Shown in pieces: positions 1 through 8,784 of a stretch of 64,000 nucleotides of DNA. Numbering within the stretch: position 1 is the stretch's first letter; every line of letters begins with the position of its first letter. Origin of the DNA: Hyphomicrobiaceae bacterium (lineage in GTDB: Bacteria; Pseudomonadota; Alphaproteobacteria; Rhizobiales; Hyphomicrobiaceae); the NCBI GenBank assembly GCA_023384095.1, contig JAHDXT010000011.1:31454-95453 (forward strand). The letters run 5' to 3'. Position numbers and translations under genes: made by a program. Below the pieces are notes generated by a model. That model searched no databases and had not been told where the DNA came from. It saw only the letters and a list, made by a program, of their open reading frames with translations.

Positions 1-429
1 ATCGAAGTTGCTGACGCCCCAGGCGCGGATCTTGCCGTCCGCCTTCAACTTCTCGAACGCTTCGACCGTCTCGGCCAGCGGGATGCTGCCGCGCCAGTGC
101 AGCAGATAGAGGTCGAGCGTGTCGATCCTCAGTCGACGGAGGCTGCGCTCGCACGCGGCGACCGCGCCGTCCCGGGAGGCGTTGTGCGGGTAGACCTTGC
201 TGACCACGAACACGGTATCGCGGCGCCCGGCGATAGCCTCGCCGACCACCTCCTCCGCGCCGCCCTCGCCGTACATCTCGGCCGTGTCGATGAGCGTCAT
301 GCCGAGATCGATCCCGAGCTGCAGCGCCTTGATCTCGGCAGACCGGCTGCCGCGCCGCTCGCCCATCACCCAGGTGCCGAGCCCCAGCGCCGGGACGCGT
401 GCACCGTTGCGAAGTGTCACGAACCTCAT
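1..429 (-). CDS. Aldo/keto reductase (C-terminus cut by window edge)
   Basis: NAD(P)H-dependent carbonyl reductase of the AKR superfamily. Only the first 143 residues are inside the window. The catalytic tetrad is visible: Asp48 and Tyr53 in [10 protein letters not shown], Lys78 in VVSKV and His111 in LYLLHWRG. The ATG at 429 was chosen because it opens directly on the AKR N-terminal strand [18 protein letters not shown]. It reads in the same direction as recR but is separated from it by a 104-bp space with an unusual iterated palindrome, so it may have its own promoter. The substrate cannot be told from sequence. Confidence 0.9.
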   Translation of the reverse strand, partial: MRFVTLRNGARVPALGLGTWVMGERRGSRSAEIKALQLGIDLGMTLIDTAEMYGEGGAEEVVGEAIAGRRDTVFVVSKVYPHNASRDGAVAACERSLRRLRIDTLDLYLLHWRGSIPLAETVEAFEKLKADGKIRAWGVSNFD

Positions 430-442
430 GCCGACCCCTTCT

Positions 443-530
443 TCGTGAACTCGTGAGCTCGTGAAATCGTGAGTTGTGATTTCGTGTGACCTTCACGACT
501 TCACGACTTCACCAATTCACGACCTCACGG
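443..530. repeat. 8-bp iterated palindromic array (TCGTGAnn / TTCACGAC)
   Basis: Between recR and the aldo/keto reductase, four consecutive 8-bp units (TCGTGAAC, TCGTGAGC, TCGTGAAA, TCGTGAGT at 443-474) are followed after a short centre by reverse-oriented units (TTCACGAC at 492-499, 500-507 and 516-523, with a variant at 508-515 and a partial unit at 524-530). The two halves are complementary, so a transcript would fold into a long imperfect hairpin, while the DNA offers a regularly phased set of identical half-sites. Function is unknown. Confidence 0.85.
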
Positions 531-533
531 TCC

Positions 534-1127
534 CTAGACGCGGCGCCGCGCCTTGATTGCCGCCGCCAGCGTGCCCTCGTCGAGATAGTCGAGCTCGCCG
601 CCGACCGGCACCCCTTGCGCCAGCCGCGAGATGCTGACCGCCGTCCCCTCGAGCTGCTCGGTCAGGTAGTGCGCCGTGGACTGCCCCTCGACCGTCGCAT
701 TGAGCGCCAGCAGCACCTCTTTCACCTCCGGATCGCGGGCACGCTCGATGAGCCGGCCGATGTTGAGCCGCTCCGGCCCGATGCCGTCGAGCGGCGACAA
801 GTGCCCGCCGAGCACGTGGTAGACCGCGCTGACGACGCCGGCGCGCTCCAGCGCCCAGAGGTCCGCGATGTCCTCCACGACGACGATCAGGGAACGGTCC
901 CGGCGGGGATCCTGGCAGATGGTGCACGGGTCGACGGTGTCGATGGTGCCGCAGACCGAGCACTCGACGAGCTTGGATGCCGCCGCTTCGAGCGCCGCGG
1001 CGAGCGGGACGAGCAGGTCCTCGCGCCGCTTCAGCAGCGCCAGCGCCGCCTTGCGCGCCGAGCGGTAGCCTAGCCCCGGCAGGCGACCGAGGAGCTGGAC
1101 AAGTCGTTCGATCTCGGGGCCGGCCAT
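534..1127 (-). CDS. recR: Recombination mediator RecR
   Basis: RecR works with RecF and RecO to load RecA on gapped single-stranded DNA. The 197-residue product has the helix-hairpin-helix region [17 protein letters not shown], a four-cysteine zinc finger (Cys56, Cys59, Cys68, Cys71, in CSVCG and DPCTIC), a Toprim segment ([16 protein letters not shown]) and the C-terminal signature [15 protein letters not shown]. The ATG at 1127 gives the usual family length and follows a GGTGAAGG stretch. In-frame ATG at 1145 and GTG at 1157 are alternatives adding 6 or 10 residues. It is the last gene of ffs-dnaX-ybaB-recR on the minus strand, the order also seen in many proteobacteria. Confidence 0.97.
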   Translation of the reverse strand: MAGPEIERLVQLLGRLPGLGYRSARKAALALLKRREDLLVPLAAALEAAASKLVECSVCGTIDTVDPCTICQDPRRDRSLIVVVEDIADLWALERAGVVSAVYHVLGGHLSPLDGIGPERLNIGRLIERARDPEVKEVLLALNATVEGQSTAHYLTEQLEGTAVSISRLAQGVPVGGELDYLDEGTLAAAIKARRRV

Positions 1128-1180
1128 CGCCTTCACCGTCCGCATACCGCGCGCCACCCCCGTTGCATTCGGATGCGGGC

Positions 1181-1501
1181 TCAGAACAGCTTGAGGCCGG
1201 GCGGCAGCGGCAGCCCGCCGGCGGCTTCCTGCATCTTCGACTGCATGGCCGATTCGGCCTTGGCCTTGGCGTCCTGGTAGCCGGCGACGATGAGGTCCTC
1301 GAGGATCTCGGTCTCCTCCGGCTTCATCAGGCTGGGATCGATCCGGAGCCGGCGCATCTCGCCTTTGCCGTTGAGCGTCACATTGACGAGCCCGGCGCCG
1401 GCCTGGCCTTCGACCTCGATGGCGGCAAGCTCCTCCTGCAGCTTCTGCACCCGGGCCTGCAGCTCCTGCGCCTGCTTCATCATGCCCATCAGGTCTTTCA
1501 T
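1181..1501 (-). CDS. ybaB: Nucleoid-associated protein YbaB/EbfC
   Basis: Small DNA-binding protein of 106 residues, normal for the YbaB/EbfC family of dimeric nucleoid-associated factors. The N-terminal helix ([20 protein letters not shown]) leads into the strand pattern [20 protein letters not shown] and a C-terminal helix with a Pro/Leu tail. GGAG sits nine bases before the ATG at 1501. It lies between dnaX and recR, 58 bp after dnaX, and is probably co-transcribed with both; the family is widely kept in this position. A much longer overlapping reading frame upstream is not supported by homology. Confidence 0.95.
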   Translation of the reverse strand: MKDLMGMMKQAQELQARVQKLQEELAAIEVEGQAGAGLVNVTLNGKGEMRRLRIDPSLMKPEETEILEDLIVAGYQDAKAKAESAMQSKMQEAAGGLPLPPGLKLF

Positions 1502-1559
1502 CGCGTCATCTCCGCTTGTGGCAAGGCCGCGAGCTGCGGCTTCGCGTCGTGGGCCCGCC

Positions 1560-3302
1560 CTATCCGGCCTTGCTCTCGTCCCGAGGTGCTCCCGGCAGAG
1601 GCCGCACCGTGGTGATCTCCGCTTCCGGGAAAACGTCGAGAAGCGCCTGCACGGCAGGATGGGTCTTGATCTCGGCGAGCTCGGCTGCTTCCCGCTGACG
1701 GCGCACCTCGGCGATCGGAGGCTCGCCCGCCTCGCGGCTGACGGCCACAACCCAGCGCCGCCCCGTCCACCTGCCGAGCTTCTCCCCGAGCTCGCCGGCG
1801 AGGCCCGGCGGGCAACCCTGGATGAGATGGATCTCGAGCCGGCCCGGCTCGAAGCGCACGAGGCGCACGTGCTCCTCGAGGTGCACCTTGAGACGGGCAT
1901 CGCGATGCTCGCCCGCGAGCGCGACGACCTCCTGGAAGCTCTGCGGACCGGTTGCATCAGGGGCCGACGGGCCGGTCGCGGGCGGCGGGCGATCGCCACC
2001 GAGCCCCGTCCTTGCCGTCGGCCCGGCCTGCGGACGCTCGCCCTCCTGCCGCGGCCGCGGCGGCGGGCTGCCCGCCCGTTCGCGGCCGGCGCCGGTTCCG
2101 ATGAGGCGGATCAGGTCGTCGGGCGACGGCAGCTCCGCGGCATGGGCGATGCGGATCAGCACCATCTCGGCGGCCTGCAGCGGGTCGGCGGCACGGGAGG
2201 CCTCGTCGAAGCCCTTCTGCAGCATCTGCCAGGCGCGGGTCAGCACGGGGATCGAGAGCTGCCGGCCGAGCGACGCGGCGCGCAGGCGGTCCTCGGCCGA
2301 CAGATCCTCGGCCGCGCCCCCCTCGCCCACGATCTTGATCCGCGCCGCCGCGTGCACGGCCTCGGCGAGCTCGGCAAGGATCTGGGCCGGGTCGGCGCCG
2401 TCCCGATGGAGCCGCTCGATCTGGCCGAGCGCGTCCCCGGCGGCCCCGCGCATCAGCGCTTCCACCAGGTCGAAAACGCGCGCGCGGTCGGCGAGGCCCA
2501 GCATGGCGCGGACGGCCGGCACCGTCACCTTGCCCGCGCCCATGGCGATCGCCTGGTCGAGGATCGACAGGCCGTCACGCACGGAGCCGCCGGACGCGCG
2601 TGCGATCAGCGCCAGCGCCTCGTCGTCGGCCTCGGCGTCCTCCGCGGCGAGTATCGACTTGAAATGTGCGGCCAGCAGCCGGCTGTCGACCCGCCTCAGG
2701 TCGAACCGCTGGCAACGCGACAGCACCGTCACCGGCACCTTGCGCACCTCGGTGGTGGCGAAGATGAACTTGACGTGCCCGGGCGGCTCCTCGAGCGTCT
2801 TCAACAGCGCGTTGAAGGCGCTCTTGGAGAGCATGTGGACCTCGTCCACGATGAACACCTTGGTGCGCGCGAGGATCGGCCGGTAGCGGGCGTTCTCGAT
2901 GATCTCCCGCATGTTGTCGACGCCGGTATTGGAGGCGGCGTCCATCTCGATGACGTCGGGATGGCGGCTCTGGATGATCTCGAGGCAATGCTCGCCATAG
3001 CCGTCCATGTCCATGGTCGGCCGGTCGGGCAGGCCCGGCTTGGCATAGTTGAGCGCGCGAGCCAGGATCCGCGCGGTGGTCGTTTTGCCGACGCCGCGAA
3101 CGCCGGTCAGCATGTAGCCCTGGGCGATGCGGTCGGCGGCGAACGCGTTCTTGAGCGTCGTCACCATCGCGTCCTGGCCGATGAGCTGCTCGAAGGTCTC
3201 GGGGCGGTACTTGCGGGCGAGCACGACGTAGGGCTCTTTCGCGGCCGGAGCGGCCTGGCTCTCGCCCAGCAGATCGGTCGGTGGGGATGTATGCTTCGCC
3301 AT
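1560..3302 (-). CDS. dnaX: DNA polymerase III subunits gamma/tau (DnaX)
   Basis: Clamp-loader ATPase that places the beta clamp on primed DNA and, as tau, tethers polymerase cores. The 580-residue protein starts with a short extension, then the signature ARKYRPETFEQLIGQD, Walker A GVRGVGKTTTA near residue 70, the Walker B-like DEVHML, the sensor segment FIFATTEVRKVPVTVLSRC, and clamp-loader domain III. A Pro/Gly-rich linker (about 400-465) precedes the tau-type C-terminal domain. The zinc-knuckle cysteines of the E. coli protein are largely absent, as in many alphaproteobacteria. The start at 3302 was chosen because sequence upstream has no similarity to DnaX and contains the ffs gene. No A-rich slippery site for a programmed gamma frameshift was noticed. 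Confidence 0.97.
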   Translation of the reverse strand: MAKHTSPPTDLLGESQAAPAAKEPYVVLARKYRPETFEQLIGQDAMVTTLKNAFAADRIAQGYMLTGVRGVGKTTTARILARALNYAKPGLPDRPTMDMDGYGEHCLEIIQSRHPDVIEMDAASNTGVDNMREIIENARYRPILARTKVFIVDEVHMLSKSAFNALLKTLEEPPGHVKFIFATTEVRKVPVTVLSRCQRFDLRRVDSRLLAAHFKSILAAEDAEADDEALALIARASGGSVRDGLSILDQAIAMGAGKVTVPAVRAMLGLADRARVFDLVEALMRGAAGDALGQIERLHRDGADPAQILAELAEAVHAAARIKIVGEGGAAEDLSAEDRLRAASLGRQLSIPVLTRAWQMLQKGFDEASRAADPLQAAEMVLIRIAHAAELPSPDDLIRLIGTGAGRERAGSPPPRPRQEGERPQAGPTARTGLGGDRPPPATGPSAPDATGPQSFQEVVALAGEHRDARLKVHLEEHVRLVRFEPGRLEIHLIQGCPPGLAGELGEKLGRWTGRRWVVAVSREAGEPPIAEVRRQREAAELAEIKTHPAVQALLDVFPEAEITTVRPLPGAPRDESKAG

Positions 3303-3428
3303 CGGCCCCTGGCTCGCCTTCGATCCTGCAAATGGGGACGGCTCGATGTGCCCGTCCGCCGGCAGCCCATACGGTCGAGCGCCGACGCAGCCGGCCGCCC
3401 AGGCCGGGCCGGAGGCGGCGGACGATAC

Positions 3429-3523
3429 GAGAGACTGGCGAACGACCCGCATCCTGGCCGCTAGGGCTGCTTCCTTCCGGACCTGACCCGGTTTGCGAGG
3501 GACGCGTCCGCCGCCAGCCTCCC
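3429..3523 (-). ncRNA. ffs: Signal recognition particle RNA, small bacterial (4.5S) type
   Basis: The minus strand carries the almost invariant SRP core GGTCAGGTCCGGAAGGAAGC followed by AGCC, which forms the GGAA-tetraloop hairpin bound by Ffh. Outer arms pair: GAGGCTGGCG (plus 3512-3521) with CGCCAGTCTC (plus 3431-3440), giving a rod about 95 nt long, the right size for the small SRP RNA. The ends are set by this pairing and are accurate to a few bases. It lies 126 bp upstream of dnaX on the same strand, a common alphaproteobacterial location. The RNA targets nascent membrane proteins with Ffh and FtsY. Confidence 0.93.
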
Positions 3524-3680
3524 GCGCGGAATATGACGCCTCGCCCGGCAAGTTACAACCCTGGCGGACGGCCACGCGATAGGGCGCTGCGGGCGCTCGC
3601 AGTCGGTCTCCGCCGGCATGGACTCCACGTCGGAACTCGCGATACGCTGGACGCGCGAGAGGGCCAGGTTCGGGGGGAGA

Positions 3681-5693
3681 ATGGCCTCGATCAACTACCG
3701 AGCCGACATCGACGGCCTGCGCGCCATCGCCGTCGGCACCGTCCTTCTGTTCCATGCCGAGCTCGGCCTCGCTCCGGGCGGGTTCATCGGCGTCGACGTA
3801 TTCTTCGTCATCTCCGGCTATCTGATCACGTCGATCATCGTCGCCGAGGCGAGCCGGGGCGAGTTCTCGGTCGCGGGCTTCTACGAGCGGCGCATCCGGC
3901 GCATTTTTCCAGCCCTCCTCACGGTCATCGTGGCGGCCGCCGCGATCGGCTGGCTCGTGCTGACGCCGCGGGACTACATGGAATTCGCGAGGTCCGGCAT
4001 CGCTGCGGCCGCCTTCTACTCCAATTTCTTCTTCAATGCCCAAGCCGGCTACTTCGCCCCGGCCTCGGAGACGCAGCCCCTGCTTCACACCTGGTCGCTG
4101 GGGGTCGAGGAGCAGTTCTATCTGCTGGCGCCGGGCTTCATCCTGCTCATTCTGCACGAGCGGCTGCGACGCTTCCGGTCGCCGGTGTTCTTCGGACTGC
4201 TCGCGCTGTCGCTCGGAACATCCTGGCTCGGTGTAGAGCTCGAGTGGCCATCGGCGTTCTACCTGCTGCCGTCGCGCGCCTTCGAGCTGATGACGGGCAT
4301 GGCGCTGGCATTGGGGCTGGCGCCCACCATCACGAGCCGCATTCTGCGACAGACGGCGGGGCTGACCGGCCTGGCGATGATCGCCGGCGCGGCCCTGCTC
4401 TATTCCGCATCGACGCCCTTCCCGGGAGCTGCGGCGCTGCTGCCCTGCCTCGGCGCAGCGCTGCTGATCCATAGCGGCTCGGCCGGCGACACGCTGGCGC
4501 ACCGGATGCTCGCCGTCCGTCCGATGGCGTTCGCCGGCCGGGTCTCCTATTCGCTCTACCTGTGGCACTGGCCGCTGCTCGCCTACGCGAAGTACGAGCT
4601 CGGGGGGCAAGTGGCCGCGCAGCATCGGCTGGCGCTGCTGGCGCTGGCGTTCGCGCTTTCAGTGCTGACCTACTACTGGGTCGAGCAGCCGGCTCGGCGG
4701 GGAAGGTTGATGCCGACCCGCGCCTCCGTATTCGCCAGCGGGGCGGCGGCGCTGATGTGCTGCCTCATGTTCGCAGGCGTCGTCGTCTACACTCGCGGCG
4801 TGCCGGGCCGGCTGTCACCGGAAGCCGCGGCGCTCGCTCGCGCCCTGTCCAGCAGAAAAGAGACCACCAGCAAGTGCCTGCCCGCCTCGGCACGTGGGAA
4901 CTGCCTGATAGGCTCGAGCAAGGGCGTGCAGCCGACATTCGTCCTCTGGGGCGATTCGCATGCGCAGATGCTCTCCAAGTCCCTGTCCGAGCTCGCCGGG
5001 TCGGTCGATCTCAAGGGCCACGCAGTCTTGCGCGGAGGCTGTCCGCCTTTTTTCCTTTTGGAAACCGAGTACAAGGACGAGTTCCGCAAGTGCCACTCGA
5101 GTCTGCGGCGTGTACCCCGCCTGATCGAGGCGCAAGAGGTCGTGAACGTGATCATCATGGCTCGCTGGGCCTCGTATGCGGAATACAAGGACACGACGGG
5201 CGAGCGAGCAGGCGAATTCCGCCTGGCGCCCGGCGACCAGGCCCGCAACCGGGAGGAGTTCGCGCGCCTTCTCCGCGGAACGATCGAGAGGCTACGGGCG
5301 CCGGGGCGGACTGTGACCCTCATCGGGCCGGTACCGGAGCTGCCGGTCAACCTCCCGACGGCAATGATACGAGGGCTGATGCGCGGCCATCGGCAGGATT
5401 TATCCCTGCCGTTCGCCGACTTCGCGCGGCGGCAGGCGACTGTGCTCGGCCTCCTCGCCGAGCTGTCGAAGTTGCCCGGTGTGCGCGTCCTCTACCCTCA
5501 CCGCCTGCTTTGCTCCGCTGAGCGCTGCCGTACGGTCGAGGCTGGACGCCCGCTCTATGTCGACGACGACCATCTCAGCCCGCTCGGGGTCGAGGCGCTC
5601 GGGCCTTTGCTGCGCGAAGCCATGCTTCCGCCGCCTGGCAAGCTGAGGATCGGCTTCGAAAAACGGGACGGGGCAGACGCCGGGACGCCCTGA
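3681..5693 (+). CDS. Membrane acyltransferase (family 3) with C-terminal SGNH domain
   Basis: 670-residue OafA/YrhL-like O-acyltransferase. Residues 1-350 hold the family-3 acyltransferase domain with about ten membrane segments: YRADIDGLRAIAVGTVLLFH carries the conserved Arg and His, followed by GVDVFFVISGYLIT, RRIRRIFPALL and WSLGVEEQFYLLAP. After an eleventh membrane segment comes a periplasmic SGNH hydrolase-like domain with block I LWGDSHAQM and the terminal DDDHLS triad. Such proteins acetylate cell-surface glycans (O-antigen, peptidoglycan, exopolysaccharide). The ATG at 3681 follows GGGGGGAG and opens right before the first family motif; an earlier in-frame ATG at 3618 would add 21 residues. 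It stands alone, so its glycan target is not shown by neighbours. Confidence 0.92.
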   Translation: MASINYRADIDGLRAIAVGTVLLFHAELGLAPGGFIGVDVFFVISGYLITSIIVAEASRGEFSVAGFYERRIRRIFPALLTVIVAAAAIGWLVLTPRDYMEFARSGIAAAAFYSNFFFNAQAGYFAPASETQPLLHTWSLGVEEQFYLLAPGFILLILHERLRRFRSPVFFGLLALSLGTSWLGVELEWPSAFYLLPSRAFELMTGMALALGLAPTITSRILRQTAGLTGLAMIAGAALLYSASTPFPGAAALLPCLGAALLIHSGSAGDTLAHRMLAVRPMAFAGRVSYSLYLWHWPLLAYAKYELGGQVAAQHRLALLALAFALSVLTYYWVEQPARRGRLMPTRASVFASGAAALMCCLMFAGVVVYTRGVPGRLSPEAAALARALSSRKETTSKCLPASARGNCLIGSSKGVQPTFVLWGDSHAQMLSKSLSELAGSVDLKGHAVLRGGCPPFFLLETEYKDEFRKCHSSLRRVPRLIEAQEVVNVIIMARWASYAEYKDTTGERAGEFRLAPGDQARNREEFARLLRGTIERLRAPGRTVTLIGPVPELPVNLPTAMIRGLMRGHRQDLSLPFADFARRQATVLGLLAELSKLPGVRVLYPHRLLCSAERCRTVEAGRPLYVDDDHLSPLGVEALGPLLREAMLPPPGKLRIGFEKRDGADAGTP

Positions 5694-5816
5694 TCGGCGC
5701 TTCGCAAATCCACAGGACTGGACGCTCCCCGCTGCGCCGTGCTGCCATGCCTGCGAGCGCATTGCGCACCCTCGGGCGGCTGTGCTCTTGTTCGGGTCCG
5801 CTGGGAGGAAACGAGG

Positions 5817-6764
5817 ATGTTCAAACCGACACTCGGAGCCGCGACGCTGCTCGAGCGCCAGAGTCACAAGCGGGCCGACACGGCCTACCTGGAAGGGCTG
5901 CTCGCGGAACCCGGTGCCCGCTTCCTGGTGCTCGCCGACCAGAAGCCGGTGATCCGGTCGAACCCCGAGCGCACCCGCGGCAGCATCCGCTGGTTCGCGC
6001 GCGACGAGCTGCAGAGGCTCGGTCTGCCGGTCGCCGACTCGCTGTTCCTCGGCGTCGATCCGCCGACCGGCGGCGGGCGCTTCGCCGTCGCCGTCACCGA
6101 GCACCGCGCGCGCAACGCGCCGGGCGGGCTCGAGGTGATGCGGCCGATCGTCGACCTGCGCTCGCTCGCCATGCAGGGCGTGCTGCCGCCGGAGGAGCTG
6201 TCGCTGCTCGGCCTCGCCAAGGCGCTCGCCGCCTGGCACGAGAACACGCGCTGCTGCGGCCATTGCGGCGGCACCACGCTGGTCAAGGACGGCGGCTGGA
6301 AGCGCAAGTGCTGGGCCTGCGGCCAGGAGCACTTCCCGCGCACCGACCCGGTGGTGATAATGCTGATCGTCGATCCCGCGAACGACCGCTGCCTGCTCGG
6401 TCACGAGGAGCGCTTCGCGGAGAAGATGTGGTCCACCATCGCCGGCTTCATCGAGCCAGGCGAGGATATCGAGCACGCGGTCAGGCGCGAGACGAAGGAG
6501 GAGACCAGCGTCGAGGTCGGCGAGGTCCGCTTCCACTCGGCCCAGCCGTGGCCGTTCCCGCACTCGCTCATGATCGGCTGCATCGGCATTGCCCGCACGA
6601 CCGCGGTCAAGATCGACCCCAACGAGATCCAGGACGCGCGCTGGTTCCCGCGCGAGGAAGCGAGCCAGATGCTCGAGGGCAAGCACCCCGATGGCCTGTG
6701 GGTCCCCGGCCAGCAGGCCATCGCGCGCGCGTTGATCACGGCGTTCGTGGAGGGGGCGTATTAG
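5817..6764 (+). CDS. nudC: NAD+ diphosphatase (Nudix)
   Basis: Hydrolyses NADH to NMNH and AMP; some family members also remove NAD caps from RNA. The 315-residue protein has an N-terminal NudC domain, a zinc ribbon (CCGHCG and CWACG near 149-172), and a Nudix box GFIEPGEDIEHAVRRETKEE. The NudC-specific motif SAQPWPFPHSLM follows it. All metal-binding glutamates of the Nudix box are present. The ATG at 5817 is preceded by GGGAGGAAACGAGG, a strong ribosome-binding site; the upstream ORF extension lacks family similarity. Preceding and following genes are unrelated. Confidence 0.95.
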   Translation: MFKPTLGAATLLERQSHKRADTAYLEGLLAEPGARFLVLADQKPVIRSNPERTRGSIRWFARDELQRLGLPVADSLFLGVDPPTGGGRFAVAVTEHRARNAPGGLEVMRPIVDLRSLAMQGVLPPEELSLLGLAKALAAWHENTRCCGHCGGTTLVKDGGWKRKCWACGQEHFPRTDPVVIMLIVDPANDRCLLGHEERFAEKMWSTIAGFIEPGEDIEHAVRRETKEETSVEVGEVRFHSAQPWPFPHSLMIGCIGIARTTAVKIDPNEIQDARWFPREEASQMLEGKHPDGLWVPGQQAIARALITAFVEGAY

Positions 6765-6917
6765 ATCGAGCGATGAAGCCCCTGACTACTCGAAGCAATC
6801 TGAAGTAGTGGATGGCAGGAATGGCCTTATCGAAGCCGACGCCCAAGTTCCGTCATGGCCGCGCAGGCGGCCTTCCGCGATGCCTCGCAGCGAGTGCTCG
6901 TGGAATCGCATCACGGG

Positions 6918-6935
6918 CACCCGCCTTCGCGGGTG
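6918..6935. repeat. REP-like hairpin CACCCGC-CTTC-GCGGGTG
   Basis: A perfect 7-bp stem with a 4-nt loop, followed by TGACGG, lies in the 243-bp space between nudC and the SDR gene. Two related hairpins with the same TGACGG flank occur in the non-coding tract near 60.5 kb, one of them inverted. This is the look of a dispersed REP unit. It may also act as a terminator for the converging genes, though no T run follows. Confidence 0.6.
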
Positions 6936-7007
6936 TGACGGAGTGTGGGGCAGGTTGAGCGAGTGCCCCAAAGGGACAGTGTCGCACCTGCTCGCATCGG
7001 CCGCGCA

Positions 7008-7757
7008 TCACACGCACCTTCCCCCATCCACCTCCAGCGCCACGCCGGTGATGAACTCGGAGGCCGGGTCGGCGAGGAACAGCGCGGCATTGGCGATGTC
7101 GGAGGGCCTCGACATGCGCCCGAGCGGGATGGTGGCGACGAACTTCGCCCGGTTCTCGGGCGTGTCGGGCACGCCCATGAACAGCTCCAGCATGCCCGTC
7201 TCGCCGATCACGGGATTGATCGCGCAGACGCGGATCTTCCTAGGCGCCAGCTCCGCCGCCATCGACTTCGTGAGCACGATCGCGGCGCCCTTGGAGCCGT
7301 TGTACCAGGTGAGGCCCGGACGCGGGCGCACGCCGGCGGTCGAGGCCGTGTTGATGATGACGCCGCCGCCGCGCTTCTCCATCTCCGGGACGGCGGCCAG
7401 CGTCGCCAGGTAGATCGCCTTCACGTTGACGGCGAAGATGCGGTCGAACTCCTCCTCGCCGATGTTCATCAGCGACTGGTTCCTGTGCGTGTAGCCGGCA
7501 TTGTTGACCATGATGTCGAGGCCGCCGAACGCCTTCACGGCCTCGGCCACCATCGCCTCGACGTCACCCTTCTTCGCAACGTCGCAGGCGATGTGCGCCG
7601 CTGACGCGCCGATGCCGTTCGCCACCTCGCGCGCGCCCTGGCCGTTGATGTCGGCCACCATCACCCTCGCGCCCTCTCTCGCGTAAGTCTCGGCGATGGC
7701 CTTGCCGAACCCCGATGCGCCGCCGGTGACGATCGCGATCTTGTCCTCGAGCTTCAT
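7008..7757 (-). CDS. Short-chain dehydrogenase/reductase (FabG-like)
   Basis: 249-residue classical SDR, NAD(P)-dependent alcohol/ketone oxidoreductase. Visible are the cofactor motif TGGASGFG (residues 11-18), acidic Asp of VMVADING (suggesting NAD preference), the NNAG motif, the catalytic Ser in NTASTAG and Tyr/Lys in YNGSK, and the C-terminal ITGVALEVDGG. It is downstream of kdsB and pheA on the same strand with a 45-bp gap to pheA, so it could be the last gene of that transcript. The family is too broad to give a substrate; 3-oxoacyl-ACP reductase is only one possibility. Confidence 0.9.
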   Translation of the reverse strand: MKLEDKIAIVTGGASGFGKAIAETYAREGARVMVADINGQGAREVANGIGASAAHIACDVAKKGDVEAMVAEAVKAFGGLDIMVNNAGYTHRNQSLMNIGEEEFDRIFAVNVKAIYLATLAAVPEMEKRGGGVIINTASTAGVRPRPGLTWYNGSKGAAIVLTKSMAAELAPRKIRVCAINPVIGETGMLELFMGVPDTPENRAKFVATIPLGRMSRPSDIANAALFLADPASEFITGVALEVDGGRCV

Positions 7758-7802
7758 GGTTGTCCTCCGCTGGTTCCGGCTTTCCGGTTTCGTCGGGGCA
7801 CC

Positions 7803-8738
7803 CTATCCGTGCGGCCGGCGCTCGACCTGCGCCCGGTAGGGGCTCGCGCGGTAGGTGCCGAGCACGGTGAGCTCCGAGGAGAAGAACGACAGCTCCTCCA
7901 TGGCCAGCCGTACGGGCGGGTCCGCGGGGTGGCCCTCGATATCGGCATAGAACATCGTTGCGGTGAATGCGCCGTCGAGCTGGTAGGACTCGAGCTTCGT
8001 CATGTTGACGCCGTTGGTGGCGAAGCCGCCCATCGCCTTGTAGAGCGCTGCCGGTACGTTGCGGACCCGGAAAATGAACGTGGTGACGAACAGTCCCTGG
8101 CCCGGATCCGCGTCGTCCGGCTCCGGCGCGAGGATGACGAAGCGCGTCGTGTTGTGCGCCTCATCCTCGATGTCGCTCTTGAGGATCTCGAGCCCGTAGA
8201 TCTCGGCTGCCAGCGAGGACGCGATGGCGGCCCGGGTCGGATCCTTCAGCTCGCCGACGAGACGGGCCGAGCCCGCCGTGTCCGCCTCCGGCACCGGGCG
8301 GAGCCCCAGCCGGCGCAGTGTGTTGCGGCACTGGCCGAGCGCCTGGGTATGGCTCATCACCATCCTGATCGTGTCGAGGCTCGCTCCCGGGAACGCCATG
8401 AGCTGGTGGCGCACGCGCAGGAAGTGCTCGCCGACGATGAAGAGCTGGGCGTTGGGCAGCAAATGGTGGATGTCGGCGACGCGGCCCGCGACCGAGTTCT
8501 CGATCGGGATCATGGCGTAGCGCGCCTCGCCCGATTTCACCGCCGCGAGCGCGTCCTCGAACGTCGGGCAGGCCATCGGCTCGAGGTCGGGGAAGACCTG
8601 CACGCAGGCCATGTGCGAGTTGGCGCCGGGCTCCCCCTGGTAAGAGATGCGCTGCGAAACGGTCCGGCTCCGGTCGGAGCCCGCGTGCGGTCTGGACCGG
8701 ATTGCGCCGGCCGTCGGTTTCGTCCTGGAATGCGGCAT
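7803..8738 (-). CDS. pheA: Prephenate dehydratase
   Basis: Converts prephenate to phenylpyruvate in phenylalanine synthesis. The 311-residue protein has a catalytic PDT domain starting at ISYQGEPGANSHMAC, with the conserved catalytic segment HNTTRFVIL, then a C-terminal ACT regulatory domain (VPAALYKAMGGFATNGVNMT KLES). It is the monofunctional form without chorismate mutase. The ATG at 8738 gives a basic N-terminal extension of about 25 residues before the family start; no closer start codon is visible (the Val before SQRISYQ is GTT). It lies 46 bp after kdsB on the same strand, an arrangement common in Rhizobiales. Feedback inhibition by phenylalanine is expected from the ACT domain. Confidence 0.95.
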   Translation of the reverse strand: MPHSRTKPTAGAIRSRPHAGSDRSRTVSQRISYQGEPGANSHMACVQVFPDLEPMACPTFEDALAAVKSGEARYAMIPIENSVAGRVADIHHLLPNAQLFIVGEHFLRVRHQLMAFPGASLDTIRMVMSHTQALGQCRNTLRRLGLRPVPEADTAGSARLVGELKDPTRAAIASSLAAEIYGLEILKSDIEDEAHNTTRFVILAPEPDDADPGQGLFVTTFIFRVRNVPAALYKAMGGFATNGVNMTKLESYQLDGAFTATMFYADIEGHPADPPVRLAMEELSFFSSELTVLGTYRASPYRAQVERRPHG

Positions 8739-8784
8739 GATTGCTCGGTCGGAATGCTCGGAGAGGACAGGCTGCGGCTCAGGT

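Noticed and set aside
443..530. Possible CRISPR-like array
   Set aside because: Units are 8 bp with no unique spacers; halves are inverted.
1560..3302. Programmed frameshift in dnaX
   Set aside because: No A-rich slippery heptamer seen; tau-length product is in one frame.
3303..4625. Upstream extension of the dnaX frame
   Set aside because: Runs through ffs and the opposite-strand acyltransferase gene; not DnaX-like.
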